64,000 bases of DNA from Flavobacteriaceae bacterium UBA3356 (GTDB lineage Bacteria > Bacteroidota > Bacteroidia > Flavobacteriales > Flavobacteriaceae), in the NCBI GenBank assembly GCA_002360635.1, contig DEQW01000002.1, forward strand, positions 1 to 64,000. The letters run 5' to 3'. The position numbers and the translations under genes were made by a program. Below the pieces are notes generated by a model. That model did not search any database, was not told where the DNA came from, and worked only from the letters and a program-made list of their open reading frames with translations. Each line of letters starts with the position of its first letter. Positions within the stretch are counted from its first letter, which is position 1. Below, piece by piece: positions 54,351 through 63,192 of this stretch.

Positions 54351-55451
54351 TTAGTAGTTATTGATTGCTAAAATAACCTCATCCAGTTCTTCATCACTCA
54401 TCACCGGACTTATTGGAATACTCACTACTTCATTATGAATTTGCTCTGTAACTGGAAATGATAAATCATTAAATTCCGGTAATGCTTCTTGTTGATGTGG
54501 CGGAATGGGGTAATGAATTAATGTGCCTATTTGGTTCTCCTTTAAGTATTCTATAAAATCAGTACGATTCTTTACTCGAACTACAAATAAATGAAAAATA
54601 TGGTTATCACTGCCATCCCAAATTGGAAGCGTGATTTTTTTATTATTTATTTCAGAAATGTACTTTCTAGCCAACTCGCGTCGATGTTCATTATCAGCAT
54701 CAAGTTTGGGAAGTTTTATATTTAAAAAGGTTGCTTGCAGTTCATCCAACCGTGAATTAAAACCGGTTAATTCGTTTACATATTTTGAAGAAGCACCGTA
54801 GTTGCGAAGTTTTCGTATTACGGAAGCCAATTCATCATTGTTTGTTGTAACCGCTCCTCCATCACCCAAAGCACCTAAGTTTTTTGTGGGATAAAAACTG
54901 AAACCAGCAGCATCACCCAAGTTTCCAGCTAATTTGCCATTTGAGTTTTTTGCTCCGTGTGCTTGTGCGGCATCTTCAATCACAATTATATTATTCTCTT
55001 TTGCCACTTTTGAAATATCTGCCATCGGTGCCAATTGCCCATATAAATGAACTGGCATGATTGCTTTTGTTTTTTCAGAAATCGCTTCTTGTATTGCTTC
55101 AATATTGAAGTTAAAAGCTTCCATTTCAGCTTCTACCAAAACCGGTGTCATTCCCGCTTGTTTAATGGCCAAAATAGTAGCGATATAAGTGTTTGATGCC
55201 ACCAAAACCTCATCACCTTCTTGTAGCTTTCCTAAAACCTTATAGCCTTCTAAAATCAGTCGTAAAGCTTCCAATCCATTAGCGACGCCTATACAATGCT
55301 TGGTTCCGCAGTATTCAGCAAAGCTGGTTTCAAAAGAACTGACATTGTTTCCCAGAATATAATATCCAGAATCTAAAAATGTTTTAAACCGTAACTGAAA
55401 TTCGGCTTCAAAACGGGTGTTGATTTTATGTAAATCTAAAAATGGAATCAT
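54351..55451 (-). CDS. DegT/DnrJ-type aminotransferase (FdtB-like)
   Basis: This 366-residue PLP enzyme aminates a keto-sugar nucleotide. VSSFETSFAEYCGTKHCIGVANGLEAL, IIVIEDAAQAHGAKN and the PLP-Lys segment FSFYPTKNLGALGDGGAV are family signatures. Together with FdtA in the same locus, its likely product is dTDP-3-amino-3,6-dideoxyhexose (Fuc3N or Qui3N). It overlaps the upstream GNAT gene by 4 nt and abuts the following flippase. Confidence 0.93.
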   Translation of the reverse strand: MIPFLDLHKINTRFEAEFQLRFKTFLDSGYYILGNNVSSFETSFAEYCGTKHCIGVANGLEALRLILEGYKVLGKLQEGDEVLVASNTYIATILAIKQAGMTPVLVEAEMEAFNFNIEAIQEAISEKTKAIMPVHLYGQLAPMADISKVAKENNIIVIEDAAQAHGAKNSNGKLAGNLGDAAGFSFYPTKNLGALGDGGAVTTNNDELASVIRKLRNYGASSKYVNELTGFNSRLDELQATFLNIKLPKLDADNEHRRELARKYISEINNKKITLPIWDGSDNHIFHLFVVRVKNRTDFIEYLKENQIGTLIHYPIPPHQQEALPEFNDLSFPVTEQIHNEVVSIPISPVMSDEELDEVILAINNY

Positions 55452-56410
55452 ATAAAAACCGAATTTAAAAGCGTGTAATTTTTTGTTTCTAAAAAATATT
55501 GCTCATATACAACGCTCCTCCCACCAAAACATTCTTTCCAATATTGTAAACCTTCATTTATTTTTGCACCTGCTTCTTCATTTGACGTTCCAAAGTCAAA
55601 ATATTTTTTATGTTTGAACCGGTCAGTCAATAAATAGTGGAGTAAAAAATCTAAACTACCCAATTTTTGTTTGTCATTGTTTGCTGAAATATACTGCGTG
55701 TGTACCAAGGTTTCTGTTTCAAAAATTGTTACACCTGCCACGATTTCATTTTCTTTATAAACAGTAAATTGGTGTATGTTTTTAGGAAAATTATTTGCCA
55801 ATGACCTAATCTCATCTAAAGAATGAACAGGTTCTGAATCAAAACGGCTTTTTAAATTTGGTTTTAAAATTTCATTCCAAAAAGGTTTAAAACTCTGTTC
55901 TTCCTTAATAATTAGCTGGTTTTTCTGCGCTTTTTTAACCCCCTCTATTCTATTGGATTGTATTTTTAAAGGGTTCTGACAGTTTACCACAGAAGCCAAC
56001 ATCACCTTGCTTCGTTTCGCATTAACAAGCTGTAGTAGATAATGTATTTCTTCCGACGGGATTGAATGATAGATAGCGGGCAGTAACTTAATATGTAGTT
56101 TTTCAACTTTGTTTTCATTGAGAAACTCCAACATTTTAGAGAAAAGCAGAGTAACATCGGTAAATTTTATTTTTCGGGACAATACCAATCCACCATAGGT
56201 CAACCCTTGGTGAGAAAACGCTTCGTTTTCTTTCTTATTTGCTGGCAGAAGAGCAACAAGTTTATTTTTTTTAAAAATCAACAACGAAAAGTCTTCAAAC
56301 CGATCATTGTGGTAATCCATAAAATTTCGGTTGAATAAAAAAGTGGCGTTTTTTGCCGATGTGATAAAATCGTTCCATTCCGCTTTATGCGAAGCAGTAT
56401 ATCTTTGCAC
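55448..56410 (-). CDS. FemAB/GNAT-fold acyltransferase-like protein
   Basis: This roughly 320-residue protein has a FemAB-type layout. It opens QRYTASHKAEWNDFI, carries FLFNRNFMDYHNDRFEDFSL, and in the second half LGSLDFLLHYLLTDRFKHKKYFDFGTS. I place the start at GTG 56410, which matches the family; an ATG frame runs to 56503 but its residues are hydrophobic and unrelated. Family members add amino acids or acyl groups to precursors, so a decoration of the glycan is possible. It overlaps fdtB by 4 nt. Confidence 0.78.
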   Translation of the reverse strand: MQRYTASHKAEWNDFITSAKNATFLFNRNFMDYHNDRFEDFSLLIFKKNKLVALLPANKKENEAFSHQGLTYGGLVLSRKIKFTDVTLLFSKMLEFLNENKVEKLHIKLLPAIYHSIPSEEIHYLLQLVNAKRSKVMLASVVNCQNPLKIQSNRIEGVKKAQKNQLIIKEEQSFKPFWNEILKPNLKSRFDSEPVHSLDEIRSLANNFPKNIHQFTVYKENEIVAGVTIFETETLVHTQYISANNDKQKLGSLDFLLHYLLTDRFKHKKYFDFGTSNEEAGAKINEGLQYWKECFGGRSVVYEQYFLETKNYTLLNSVFI

Positions 56411-56525
56411 CTGAAATTCAGGATTGTTTTTATTTTTCAGTGTATTCAAGAAACTAATTTTGGTTACGCCATGTAAAACTAAAATTATTTTTACTTTTAG
56501 CAACGGTTTTACAAGTATATACTAT

Positions 56526-57827
56526 ATGGCGTTGTTCACTTTTTTTGATAAGCAGTTTAAACTTTGTATGGGCGCCCTGTTTTGTATGGTAGCCATTCTT
56601 GTATTAATCACTCCAGTCGCATTACAACCAGACTCCCTTGGTTATATTGATATTTGGTTTAATCGTACGCCGGTATATCCACTTTTTGTAAATGCTGTCC
56701 AAGCTGTTTTTGGTGATTCTTATAAAACTGCCTTAAAGGTATTACAACTCTTTTTAGGACTGGCATCGGTTTGGTTTTTTATCAATCAGTTACGCAAGCA
56801 AATTTCCCTAAAAGCTTTTTGGTATTTATTGTTGACCTTGATCATCTTAGTTCCTTACTTATATAATCATAAAATAGCAAACAACATTCTTACAGAAGCG
56901 ATTGCTTATCCTTTATATTTATTAACAACAATTCACTTTTTACTGTTCTTTTTTAAAGACCGTACAGTTCACTTAAGATATGCACTTATCTTCTTGTTCA
57001 TCCTCCTATTAACGCGAAAACAATTTTTGTATTTTGTCCCTATTGGGATGGTAATCTTGTTTTGGATAAGTTACAAATCAAAAACCTTTAAAAACCACAT
57101 ACCACATTTTATTGTTTTGGCACTACTACCGTTTTTGGTTTCACTGACGGATAGCACCTATCATAAAATCGTGCACGGCCATTTTACCAATACACCTTGG
57201 ACTGGCATCCATCTATTAGCACCTGCAATGTACGTTGCGGATAAAGAGGATGTAGCTATATATACTTCAGAAGAAGAAAAAGCCTATTTCAATGCTATTT
57301 ATGCTGAAATTGAAGAAAACAAGTATAATGAAGCTGCTGCCATTTCTGAAGGGCAAGATATTATCTCACACTATATAGCCAATTTTGCAAAAATTGCAAA
57401 TGGCACAATTTATCCTATCGGGAAAGAGCGATACGAGAACGAACTTTCGAAAGATGATGCCTTAATTAAAGTTGATGAAACGACTACGGCAATGTCCATA
57501 CCATTGATAAAAGACAATTTTAAAAAGTGGCTTTCGCTGTATATTAAAAATTTCAGTTACGGATTTGAAAACTCAAAATACGTGTTGCTATTTGTTATTT
57601 TATTTCTTTTCGGAATTAGTAAAATAAACGTCTCAAATATCAACCGATTTAAAGCTATTGCTTTTGTAACGTGTATCACTATAAGTAATATAGCTATTGT
57701 AGCTGTAGGAATGCACACCTTAAAACGGTTTACTTTTTATAATGATTGGGTGCTGTTTTTTGTGATTTTTATTTTATTGAACAGTATAAGCACTCATTAT
57801 ATCACCCAAAGAAAAGTACACAAATAA
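56526..57827 (+). CDS. Polytopic membrane protein, GT-C-like glycosyltransferase candidate
   Basis: This roughly 433-residue protein has about ten membrane helices. The first exterior loop (LQPDSLGYIDIWFNRTPVYPLFV) has the acidic and Arg-Pro pattern typical of GT-C enzymes that use lipid-phosphate sugars. A soluble segment (YNAIYAEIEENKYNEAAAIS-like, about 245-320) lies between helices. The start MALFTFFDKQF is used; the frame from 56424 adds an unlikely leader. It could also be an O-antigen polymerase, since no other Wzy candidate is seen in this locus. Confidence 0.7.
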   Translation: MALFTFFDKQFKLCMGALFCMVAILVLITPVALQPDSLGYIDIWFNRTPVYPLFVNAVQAVFGDSYKTALKVLQLFLGLASVWFFINQLRKQISLKAFWYLLLTLIILVPYLYNHKIANNILTEAIAYPLYLLTTIHFLLFFFKDRTVHLRYALIFLFILLLTRKQFLYFVPIGMVILFWISYKSKTFKNHIPHFIVLALLPFLVSLTDSTYHKIVHGHFTNTPWTGIHLLAPAMYVADKEDVAIYTSEEEKAYFNAIYAEIEENKYNEAAAISEGQDIISHYIANFAKIANGTIYPIGKERYENELSKDDALIKVDETTTAMSIPLIKDNFKKWLSLYIKNFSYGFENSKYVLLFVILFLFGISKINVSNINRFKAIAFVTCITISNIAIVAVGMHTLKRFTFYNDWVLFFVIFILLNSISTHYITQRKVHK

Positions 57828-57829
57828 AA

Positions 57830-57856
57830 AAACCACCATCAAAATGATAGTGGTTT
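57830..57856 (-). terminator. Intrinsic terminator of typA
   Basis: AAACCAC-C-ATCA pairs with TGAT-A-GTGGTTT. The single mismatch becomes G-U in the minus-strand RNA, and TTTTTTT follows on that strand. It lies 25 bp past the typA stop. It may also stop the convergent GT-C transcript. Confidence 0.88.
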
Positions 57857-57881
57857 CTTCTATAAGATTATAAGAAATAGA

Positions 57882-59678
57882 TTACATTATTTTATTTCTT
57901 TTTCTGTCTACTTCTTTTAAATATATTTTTCTTAGACGAAGGTGGTTAGGTGTTACCTCAACATATTCATCTTTCTGAATATATTCTAACGCTTCTTCTA
58001 ATGAAAATTTGATTGCCGGTACAATTTTGGCTTTATCATCAGCTCCTGAAGAACGTACGTTACTTAACTTCTTGGTTTTTGTGATGTTCACAGTCATATC
58101 GTCTTGACGGCTGTTTTCTCCAATCACCTGACCTTCGTAAATATCTTCTCCCGGATCCACGAAAAAGCGTCCACGATCTTGTAATTTATCGATAGAATAA
58201 GGTATCGCTTTTCCTTTTTCCATAGAAACCAAACTACCGTTTTGTCGTTCTGGAATACCGCCTTTTAAAGGTTGGTACTCTAAGAAACGGTGTGTCATAA
58301 TGGCTTCACCTGCTGTAGCAGTTAACAATTGGTTGCGCAAACCAATGATTCCTCGTGATGGAATGTTGAATTTACAAACCATACGCTCACCTTTGGCTTC
58401 CATGCTTAACATTTCACCTTTACGTAAGCTTACCATTTCGATGGCTTTACCGCTAACGGTTTCAGGAAGATCGATTGTCAATTCTTCAACCGGCTCACAT
58501 TTTTTACCATCAATTTCTTTGATGATTACCTGTGGTTGTCCAATTTGAAGTTCATATCCTTCACGACGCATCGTTTCAATTAAAACTGAAAGGTGTAATA
58601 CTCCACGACCGAATACCATAAATTTATCTGCACTGTCAGTTGGCTGCACTCGTAAAGCTAAGTTTTTTTCCAACTCGCGCTCCAAACGTTCTTTAATGTG
58701 ACGGGAAGTAACAAACTTTCCGTCTTTTCCAAAGAAAGGAGAATCGTTAATGGTAAACAACATACTCATGGTTGGCTCATCAATGGCGATGGTTTTTAAT
58801 GCTTCAGGATTTTCAAAATCTGCAATAGTGTCTCCAATTTCAAATCCTTCCAATCCAACCAATGCACAAATATCACCAGCTTGAACTTCTTGAACTTTTA
58901 TACGGCCTAATCCTTCAAACGTATGTAATTCTTTTATTCTACTTTTTACTTTAGTCCCATCACGTTTTACAAGTGTTACTTGCATATTTTCTTTCAACGT
59001 ACCACGCTGTAACCTTCCAATTGCAATTCTACCGGTAAAAGAAGAGTAATCTAAAGATGTAATTAACAATTGGGTAGTACCTTCTTCAATTTTCGGAGAA
59101 GGAATGTGCTCTAATACCATATCTAAAACTGGCTCAATTGTGTCAGTTGGCTTTTTCCAATCATCACTCATCCAGTTATTTTTTGCTGAACCATATACGG
59201 TTGGAAAATCCAATTGCCACTCTTCGGCACCTAATTCGAACATTAAATCGAAAACAGCTTCGTGCACCTCATCTGGCGTACAGTTATCTTTATCTACTTT
59301 ATTTACAACCACACAAGGTTTTAAGCCCAATGAAATTGCTTTTTGAAGTACAAAACGAGTTTGCGGCATGGGGCCCTCAAAAGCATCCACCAATAACAAA
59401 ACACCATCGGCCATATTCAATACCCGCTCTACTTCACCTCCAAAATCGGCGTGACCAGGAGTGTCAATAATATTAATCTTTGTGTCTTTATAGGTAACCG
59501 AAACATTTTTAGAGGTAATGGTAATACCGCGCTCACGTTCCAAATCGTTATTATCTAAAATTAACTCACCAGTTTGCTCATTCTCACGAAACAAACTACA
59601 ATGGTGCATAATCTTATCTACCAAGGTAGTTTTACCGTGGTCAACGTGTGCTATAATGGCAATGTTTTTAATGTTCAT
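57882..59678 (-). CDS. typA: Ribosome-dependent GTPase TypA/BipA
   Basis: This 598-residue GTPase resembles EF-G and acts in ribosome assembly and stress translation. AHVDHGKT is at residues 10-17, DTPGHADF and NKVD follow, and the later domains carry VLHLSVLIETMRREGYELQI and GIIGLRNQLLTATAGEAIM. Length and motifs are normal. The -7 element at 59776-59769 gives a leader of about 85 nt. It is divergent from kdsA and convergent with the GT-C gene. Confidence 0.97.
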   Translation of the reverse strand: MNIKNIAIIAHVDHGKTTLVDKIMHHCSLFRENEQTGELILDNNDLERERGITITSKNVSVTYKDTKINIIDTPGHADFGGEVERVLNMADGVLLLVDAFEGPMPQTRFVLQKAISLGLKPCVVVNKVDKDNCTPDEVHEAVFDLMFELGAEEWQLDFPTVYGSAKNNWMSDDWKKPTDTIEPVLDMVLEHIPSPKIEEGTTQLLITSLDYSSFTGRIAIGRLQRGTLKENMQVTLVKRDGTKVKSRIKELHTFEGLGRIKVQEVQAGDICALVGLEGFEIGDTIADFENPEALKTIAIDEPTMSMLFTINDSPFFGKDGKFVTSRHIKERLERELEKNLALRVQPTDSADKFMVFGRGVLHLSVLIETMRREGYELQIGQPQVIIKEIDGKKCEPVEELTIDLPETVSGKAIEMVSLRKGEMLSMEAKGERMVCKFNIPSRGIIGLRNQLLTATAGEAIMTHRFLEYQPLKGGIPERQNGSLVSMEKGKAIPYSIDKLQDRGRFFVDPGEDIYEGQVIGENSRQDDMTVNITKTKKLSNVRSSGADDKAKIVPAIKFSLEEALEYIQKDEYVEVTPNHLRLRKIYLKEVDRKRNKIM

Positions 59679-59768
59679 AATGTTGCTCTTTTTAAAAATG
59701 AAACATCCTCACAATCAGTGAATAGTCACGTTTTGGTTTGTTATATGTGACCTTGATGTTCGCGGGCG

Positions 59769-59776
59769 CAAAAGTA
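59769..59776 (-). promoter_or_regulatory. -7 promoter element of typA
   Basis: TACTTTTG is an exact TAnnTTTG match on the minus strand, 90 bp before the ATG. The -33 position is a weak CGTTA. Confidence 0.6.
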
Positions 59777-59899
59777 GTGTTAATTAATGGAATAACGTAC
59801 TATAAATAATGTTATATTTTTTAAAGAATTATTCATTCCTTTTCATTTAATTTTCTGAAATACTGAAAAGTGGAATGTTTTTCTGAAAACTGAATTCCT

Positions 59900-59907
59900 T
59901 ATCTTTG
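59900..59907 (+). promoter_or_regulatory. -7 promoter element of kdsA
   Basis: TATCTTTG lies 17 bp before the kdsA ATG, with TTT at the -33 position 20 bp upstream. The 246-bp gap between typA and kdsA otherwise holds only AT-rich sequence. Confidence 0.6.
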
Positions 59908-59924
59908 CATTCCAAACGAAAGCT

Positions 59925-60749
59925 ATGAAACTTGATTTAATCCCTAAACTGAAACATACCAACTCCAATAACTTTTTTTTACTGGCTGGACCTTGTGCTA
60001 TTGAAGGCGAAGATATGGCCATGCAAATTGCCGAAAAGGTAGTTTCAATAACCAACAAGCTTGAAATCCCGTTTATTTTTAAGGGTAGCTTTAAAAAAGC
60101 CAACAGAAGTAGAATTGATAGTTTTACCGGAATTGGGGATGATAAAGCATTGAAAATTCTTCAGAAAGTATCAGAGACATTCGATGTTCCTACTGTTACG
60201 GATATACATGAAAGCAGTGATGCTGCTATGGCCGCAAACTTTGTAGATGTTTTACAAATACCGGCCTTTTTGGTTCGTCAAACCGATTTAGTTGTAGCAG
60301 CTGCAGAAACAGGAAAGGTTGTCAATTTGAAAAAAGGACAGTTTATGAGTCCTGAAAGCATGCAACATGCCGCTAAAAAAGTTACCGATAGCGGAAATGA
60401 AAAAGTAATGATTACCGATCGTGGAACCATGTTTGGCTATCAAGATATGGTAGTGGATTTTAGAGGGATTCCCACTATGAAACAATATGCCTCCACTGTT
60501 TTAGATGTTACGCATAGTTTACAGCAACCCAATCAAAGTGTGGGTGTTACTGGCGGTCGTCCAGATATGATCAGTACCATTGCCAGAGCCGGTATTGCTA
60601 CTGGAGTGGATGGTCTATTTATCGAAACCCATTTTGACCCTACAAACGCAAAAAGCGATGGAGCAAATATGCTCGACTTGGCTAAACTTGAAAAATTATT
60701 GACTGATTTGGTGGCGATACGTAAGACAATTAATCATTTAGGACAATAG
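59925..60749 (+). CDS. kdsA: 3-deoxy-8-phosphooctulonate synthase (Kdo-8-phosphate synthase)
   Basis: This 274-residue enzyme condenses arabinose-5-phosphate and PEP in the pathway to Kdo, the inner LPS sugar. FLLAGPCAIEGEDMAMQIA holds the metal- and PEP-binding Cys and Glu. FKGSFKKANRSRIDSFTG, VTDIHE, FLVRQTDLVVAAAETG and VTGGRPDMISTIARAG are also present. The Cys at CAIE suggests the metal-dependent class. It follows the glycan locus on the other side of typA and suits LPS production. Confidence 0.97.
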   Translation: MKLDLIPKLKHTNSNNFFLLAGPCAIEGEDMAMQIAEKVVSITNKLEIPFIFKGSFKKANRSRIDSFTGIGDDKALKILQKVSETFDVPTVTDIHESSDAAMAANFVDVLQIPAFLVRQTDLVVAAAETGKVVNLKKGQFMSPESMQHAAKKVTDSGNEKVMITDRGTMFGYQDMVVDFRGIPTMKQYASTVLDVTHSLQQPNQSVGVTGGRPDMISTIARAGIATGVDGLFIETHFDPTNAKSDGANMLDLAKLEKLLTDLVAIRKTINHLGQ

Positions 60750-60806
60750 TATTAAAGCTATAAATTCTTATTTAATCTTTTTTGACTTACTGAGTAGTTG
60801 TTAAAC

Positions 60807-62771
60807 TTATTTTGTGTTTTTAAAAAAACTGTTTGATTTTTCTAAAACATACCCCATAATATTACTGTCAGATATTGAATGTCCTTCAGTTTCTAGAATT
60901 TCGACACTAACATTTTTATCGGCCTTTCTGAGCTTTTTTGCCATGTTTTTAGCCTGCTCTACAGGAATCACCTCATCTTTTTTTCCATGAAGAATTAACA
61001 TAGGCCTATTAATAAAGCTTGCATAGTTTATAGGAGATATACTTTCTAAATAGTCTGATTTTTTAGACCCTAATGCTTTTATCCAAAATTTATAATTCAT
61101 TGAATTATTATCTTTTCTTTGTTTTTTTAACCAGCTTTCAATATCAGTAGGAGCCGAAATCGCTACACCAGAAACAAACAAACCAGGGTTTTTTAACAAA
61201 CTCATATAAACAGCATAACCTCCATAGCTATGACCAAAGATAAATACTTGTTCAGAGTCAACGTTGTAATTTTTAATAACTTCATTAGTAGCATCCTCTA
61301 AATCATCTATCATAATTTTATCCATACTATTTAATCCTGCTTCCATATGAGAGTTTCCAAATCCAGTAGAACCTCTAAAGTTAACGCGAAGTGTTATGTA
61401 GCCTCTTGAAGAAAAGTATTGTGAAAACTCCTCCATTCCCCAATAATCTCTTGCCCAAGGCCCACCATGCGGAATTACAACAAAAGGATATTTTTTATTA
61501 GGATCATAATTAACTGGCAAATTAAGGTAACAAGGCAGCTTATAATCATCACGTGTTTGTAAGGTGATACTTTTAGTTTTTGATAATGAATATTCGTTAA
61601 GCTCTTCATTAAAATGAAACATGACACTATAGCTATTGTCCTTAGTATTATAAACACCTATATTCCCTGAATTAGTATCGCTTCTTTGATACACAACTAT
61701 TCTTTCGGAACGAGCATCTGAATCTATAAACTCATTAAAAAATGTTGGGTACTGTTTTGAAAGTTTTAAATAATGCTTTTTAAAGCTATTTGAAAACCAT
61801 TTATACTGGGGGGTAAACCCTTCGTATTTAACACCTGCTAATTTTTGATTTTTGTTGTCATAGACAAAACTAAGCCCTTCTCCGGTAACATCAATAACAT
61901 CACAGTTAACATCTTCTAAAACTGTCTCTTCAACTTCTTCTTTCTCAATATTATAAGAAATCAACTTTCTTTTATCTGATTCAATATTTGAAGTAAGAAA
62001 AATAACATCGGGGTGATCTCCAAAACCTTCAAATGTTAGTTCTTTATCCAGAAAGGAGTCCTCATCTATGTCTAATGCATAAGCTTTTCCATTTATAAAT
62101 ATCTTGAAAGGACTAAACTTTTCAGTTTCAGGGTTAAATTTTAAAAACTCAACTCCCTGTTTTTTATATCGCATGGCTATTCTAGGCTCTCTATTTCTAT
62201 CTAAAAACCATTTATTCACTTTAAATTTTTTCCCATGGTACAAAACGTATTTTTTACCTGTAAACACGTTTACTTCTTGTATAGAAGCATAGGCTTTGTA
62301 ATCATATGTTTCAATTAAAATTTGATGCTCCTTCTCAGGCATTAAGCTTATTAGTGAATTATAGCGAATATTCAAATAAGCGTTTTTTAAACTATAATTT
62401 AATATTTCAGCACTACTATCAACAATCATCATGCTATTAGATCCATCGATATCCATTGCGAAAATAGCCCCTCCTGTTTCGAGCAACAACCTTCTATTAG
62501 TAAGCCAATATAAAGCATCTATTTGTTGATCTGAAATGGGTATTCTATGCAGTAAACTATAGTTATCTATATCTATAATTATTATGTCACTTTTACCATT
62601 TACATCTAAAATTTCAGCAAAATATTTTCCATTTGGTGATATTGTAAAGTTATATTGTTGCGATTTTTTAAAAAGTATCTCTGTAGGTACTGGTTCTTGG
62701 ACAGTTTCTTGAGAAAAGACGGGGTAAGATAAGAATATTAAAAAAAACAAAAACAGGTAAGCTCTATGCAT
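60807..62771 (-). CDS. S9-family serine peptidase (prolyl oligopeptidase/acylaminoacyl-peptidase type)
   Basis: This 654-residue secreted protease has a signal peptide (to YPVFSQ), a beta-propeller of about 380 residues and an alpha/beta-hydrolase domain. HGGPWARDYWGMEEF forms the oxyanion side. The catalytic triad is Ser515 (GHSYGGYA), Asp599 (LHGKKDEVIPVEQ) and His631 (ETEGHS). It probably degrades peptides in the periplasm. A short AT-rich leader and a terminator-like hairpin (62832-62861) lie upstream and separate it from the small-RNA-like units. Confidence 0.93.
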   Translation of the reverse strand: MHRAYLFLFFLIFLSYPVFSQETVQEPVPTEILFKKSQQYNFTISPNGKYFAEILDVNGKSDIIIIDIDNYSLLHRIPISDQQIDALYWLTNRRLLLETGGAIFAMDIDGSNSMMIVDSSAEILNYSLKNAYLNIRYNSLISLMPEKEHQILIETYDYKAYASIQEVNVFTGKKYVLYHGKKFKVNKWFLDRNREPRIAMRYKKQGVEFLKFNPETEKFSPFKIFINGKAYALDIDEDSFLDKELTFEGFGDHPDVIFLTSNIESDKRKLISYNIEKEEVEETVLEDVNCDVIDVTGEGLSFVYDNKNQKLAGVKYEGFTPQYKWFSNSFKKHYLKLSKQYPTFFNEFIDSDARSERIVVYQRSDTNSGNIGVYNTKDNSYSVMFHFNEELNEYSLSKTKSITLQTRDDYKLPCYLNLPVNYDPNKKYPFVVIPHGGPWARDYWGMEEFSQYFSSRGYITLRVNFRGSTGFGNSHMEAGLNSMDKIMIDDLEDATNEVIKNYNVDSEQVFIFGHSYGGYAVYMSLLKNPGLFVSGVAISAPTDIESWLKKQRKDNNSMNYKFWIKALGSKKSDYLESISPINYASFINRPMLILHGKKDEVIPVEQAKNMAKKLRKADKNVSVEILETEGHSISDSNIMGYVLEKSNSFFKNTK

Positions 62772-62831
62772 AAGTTTTAGGTCAAATTTGGGTATAAATA
62801 TATAAGTATTTTAATTTTAATAAAATAAATT

Positions 62832-62861
62832 AAAAAAACCTGCCTTCTTCAAGCAGGTTTT
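62832..62861 (-). terminator. Terminator between the RNA units and the S9 peptidase
   Basis: AAAACCTGC and GCAGGTTTT form a 9-bp stem. On the minus strand it ends in TTTTTTT. It shields the peptidase from read-through of the minus-strand RNA units. I see no good promoter for a third unit in the 50 bp above it. Confidence 0.8.
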
Positions 62862-62910
62862 CTTTTTAAACTATATTATTTGGCTAAAAATAAATTATAA
62901 GTTCCTGAGT

Positions 62911-62980
62911 AAAAAAGGGCTGTCAACATAAAATTGGCAGCCCTTGTAATCGCTATTATTAACTCCCCAATTAATTAAGC
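62911..62980 (-). ncRNA. Candidate small RNA, unit B of a tandem pair
   Basis: A minus-strand RNA of about 70 nt is predicted from the promoter at 63016-62986. It starts near TTAATTAATTGGGGAGTTAA and shares a 22-nt identical core (62956-62977) with unit A. It ends in an intrinsic terminator: AAGGGCTGCCAA pairs with TTGACAGCCCTT with one mismatch, followed by TTTTTT. The core can fold as TTAAT-TGGGGA-GTTAA, leaving GGGG in the loop. No coding frame is seen. Targets are unknown and expression is inferred from the sequence alone. Confidence 0.6.
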
Positions 62981-62985
62981 TATTA

Positions 62986-63016
62986 CAAAGATGGGGTAAA
63001 CTATTAATTTGTACAA
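62986..63016 (-). promoter_or_regulatory. Promoter of small-RNA unit B
   Basis: TTG (63016-63014) and CATCTTTG (62993-62986) are spaced by exactly 20 bp, one mismatch from TAnnTTTG. Unit A has the same elements with identical spacing. Confidence 0.65.
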
Positions 63017-63044
63017 TAGGTAAAAACACCTAATTAAAAGGGGG

Positions 63045-63060
63045 TTTTTCCTGTTTTTGA
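63045..63060 (-). promoter_or_regulatory. Upstream motif of unit B (TCAAAAACAGGAAAAA)
   Basis: This 16-base motif recurs as TCAAAAACAGGAAAAA and a close variant upstream of unit A. Its right edge is 29 bp from the -33 TTG of unit B. A degenerate partner retaining only AGG lies about 21 bp nearer the promoter. Confidence 0.5.
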
Positions 63061-63072
63061 GAAAATAGAAAT

Positions 63073-63150
63073 AAAAAAAGACCACTTTAAAAAGTGGCCT
63101 TTTAATACAATCGCTTTATTAACTCCCCAATTAATTAGCATTGATTAATT
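63073..63150 (-). ncRNA. Candidate small RNA, unit A of a tandem pair
   Basis: A minus-strand RNA of about 75-80 nt is predicted from the promoter at 63187-63157. It contains the same 22-nt core (63116-63137), here preceded by about 12 extra bases. It ends with AAAAGGCCACTTT paired with AAAGTGGTCTTTT (one G-U, which would be A-C on the other strand), then TTTTTTT. The terminator shares shape, not sequence, with unit B. This pattern supports a duplicated RNA gene under structural selection. Confidence 0.6.
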
Positions 63151-63156
63151 ATAGGA

Positions 63157-63187
63157 TAAAGATGCTACGATTTGCTTTAAATTTCAA
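63157..63187 (-). promoter_or_regulatory. Promoter of small-RNA unit A
   Basis: TTG (63187-63185) and CATCTTTA (63164-63157) are spaced by exactly 20 bp. The -7 element has two mismatches to TAnnTTTG and may need an activator. Confidence 0.55.
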
Positions 63188-63192
63188 GGGGA

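Noticed and set aside
59725..59751. GTCAC...GTGAC inverted repeat in the typA leader
   Set aside because: Arms are only 5 bp with a 17-nt loop; this is weak and could be chance.
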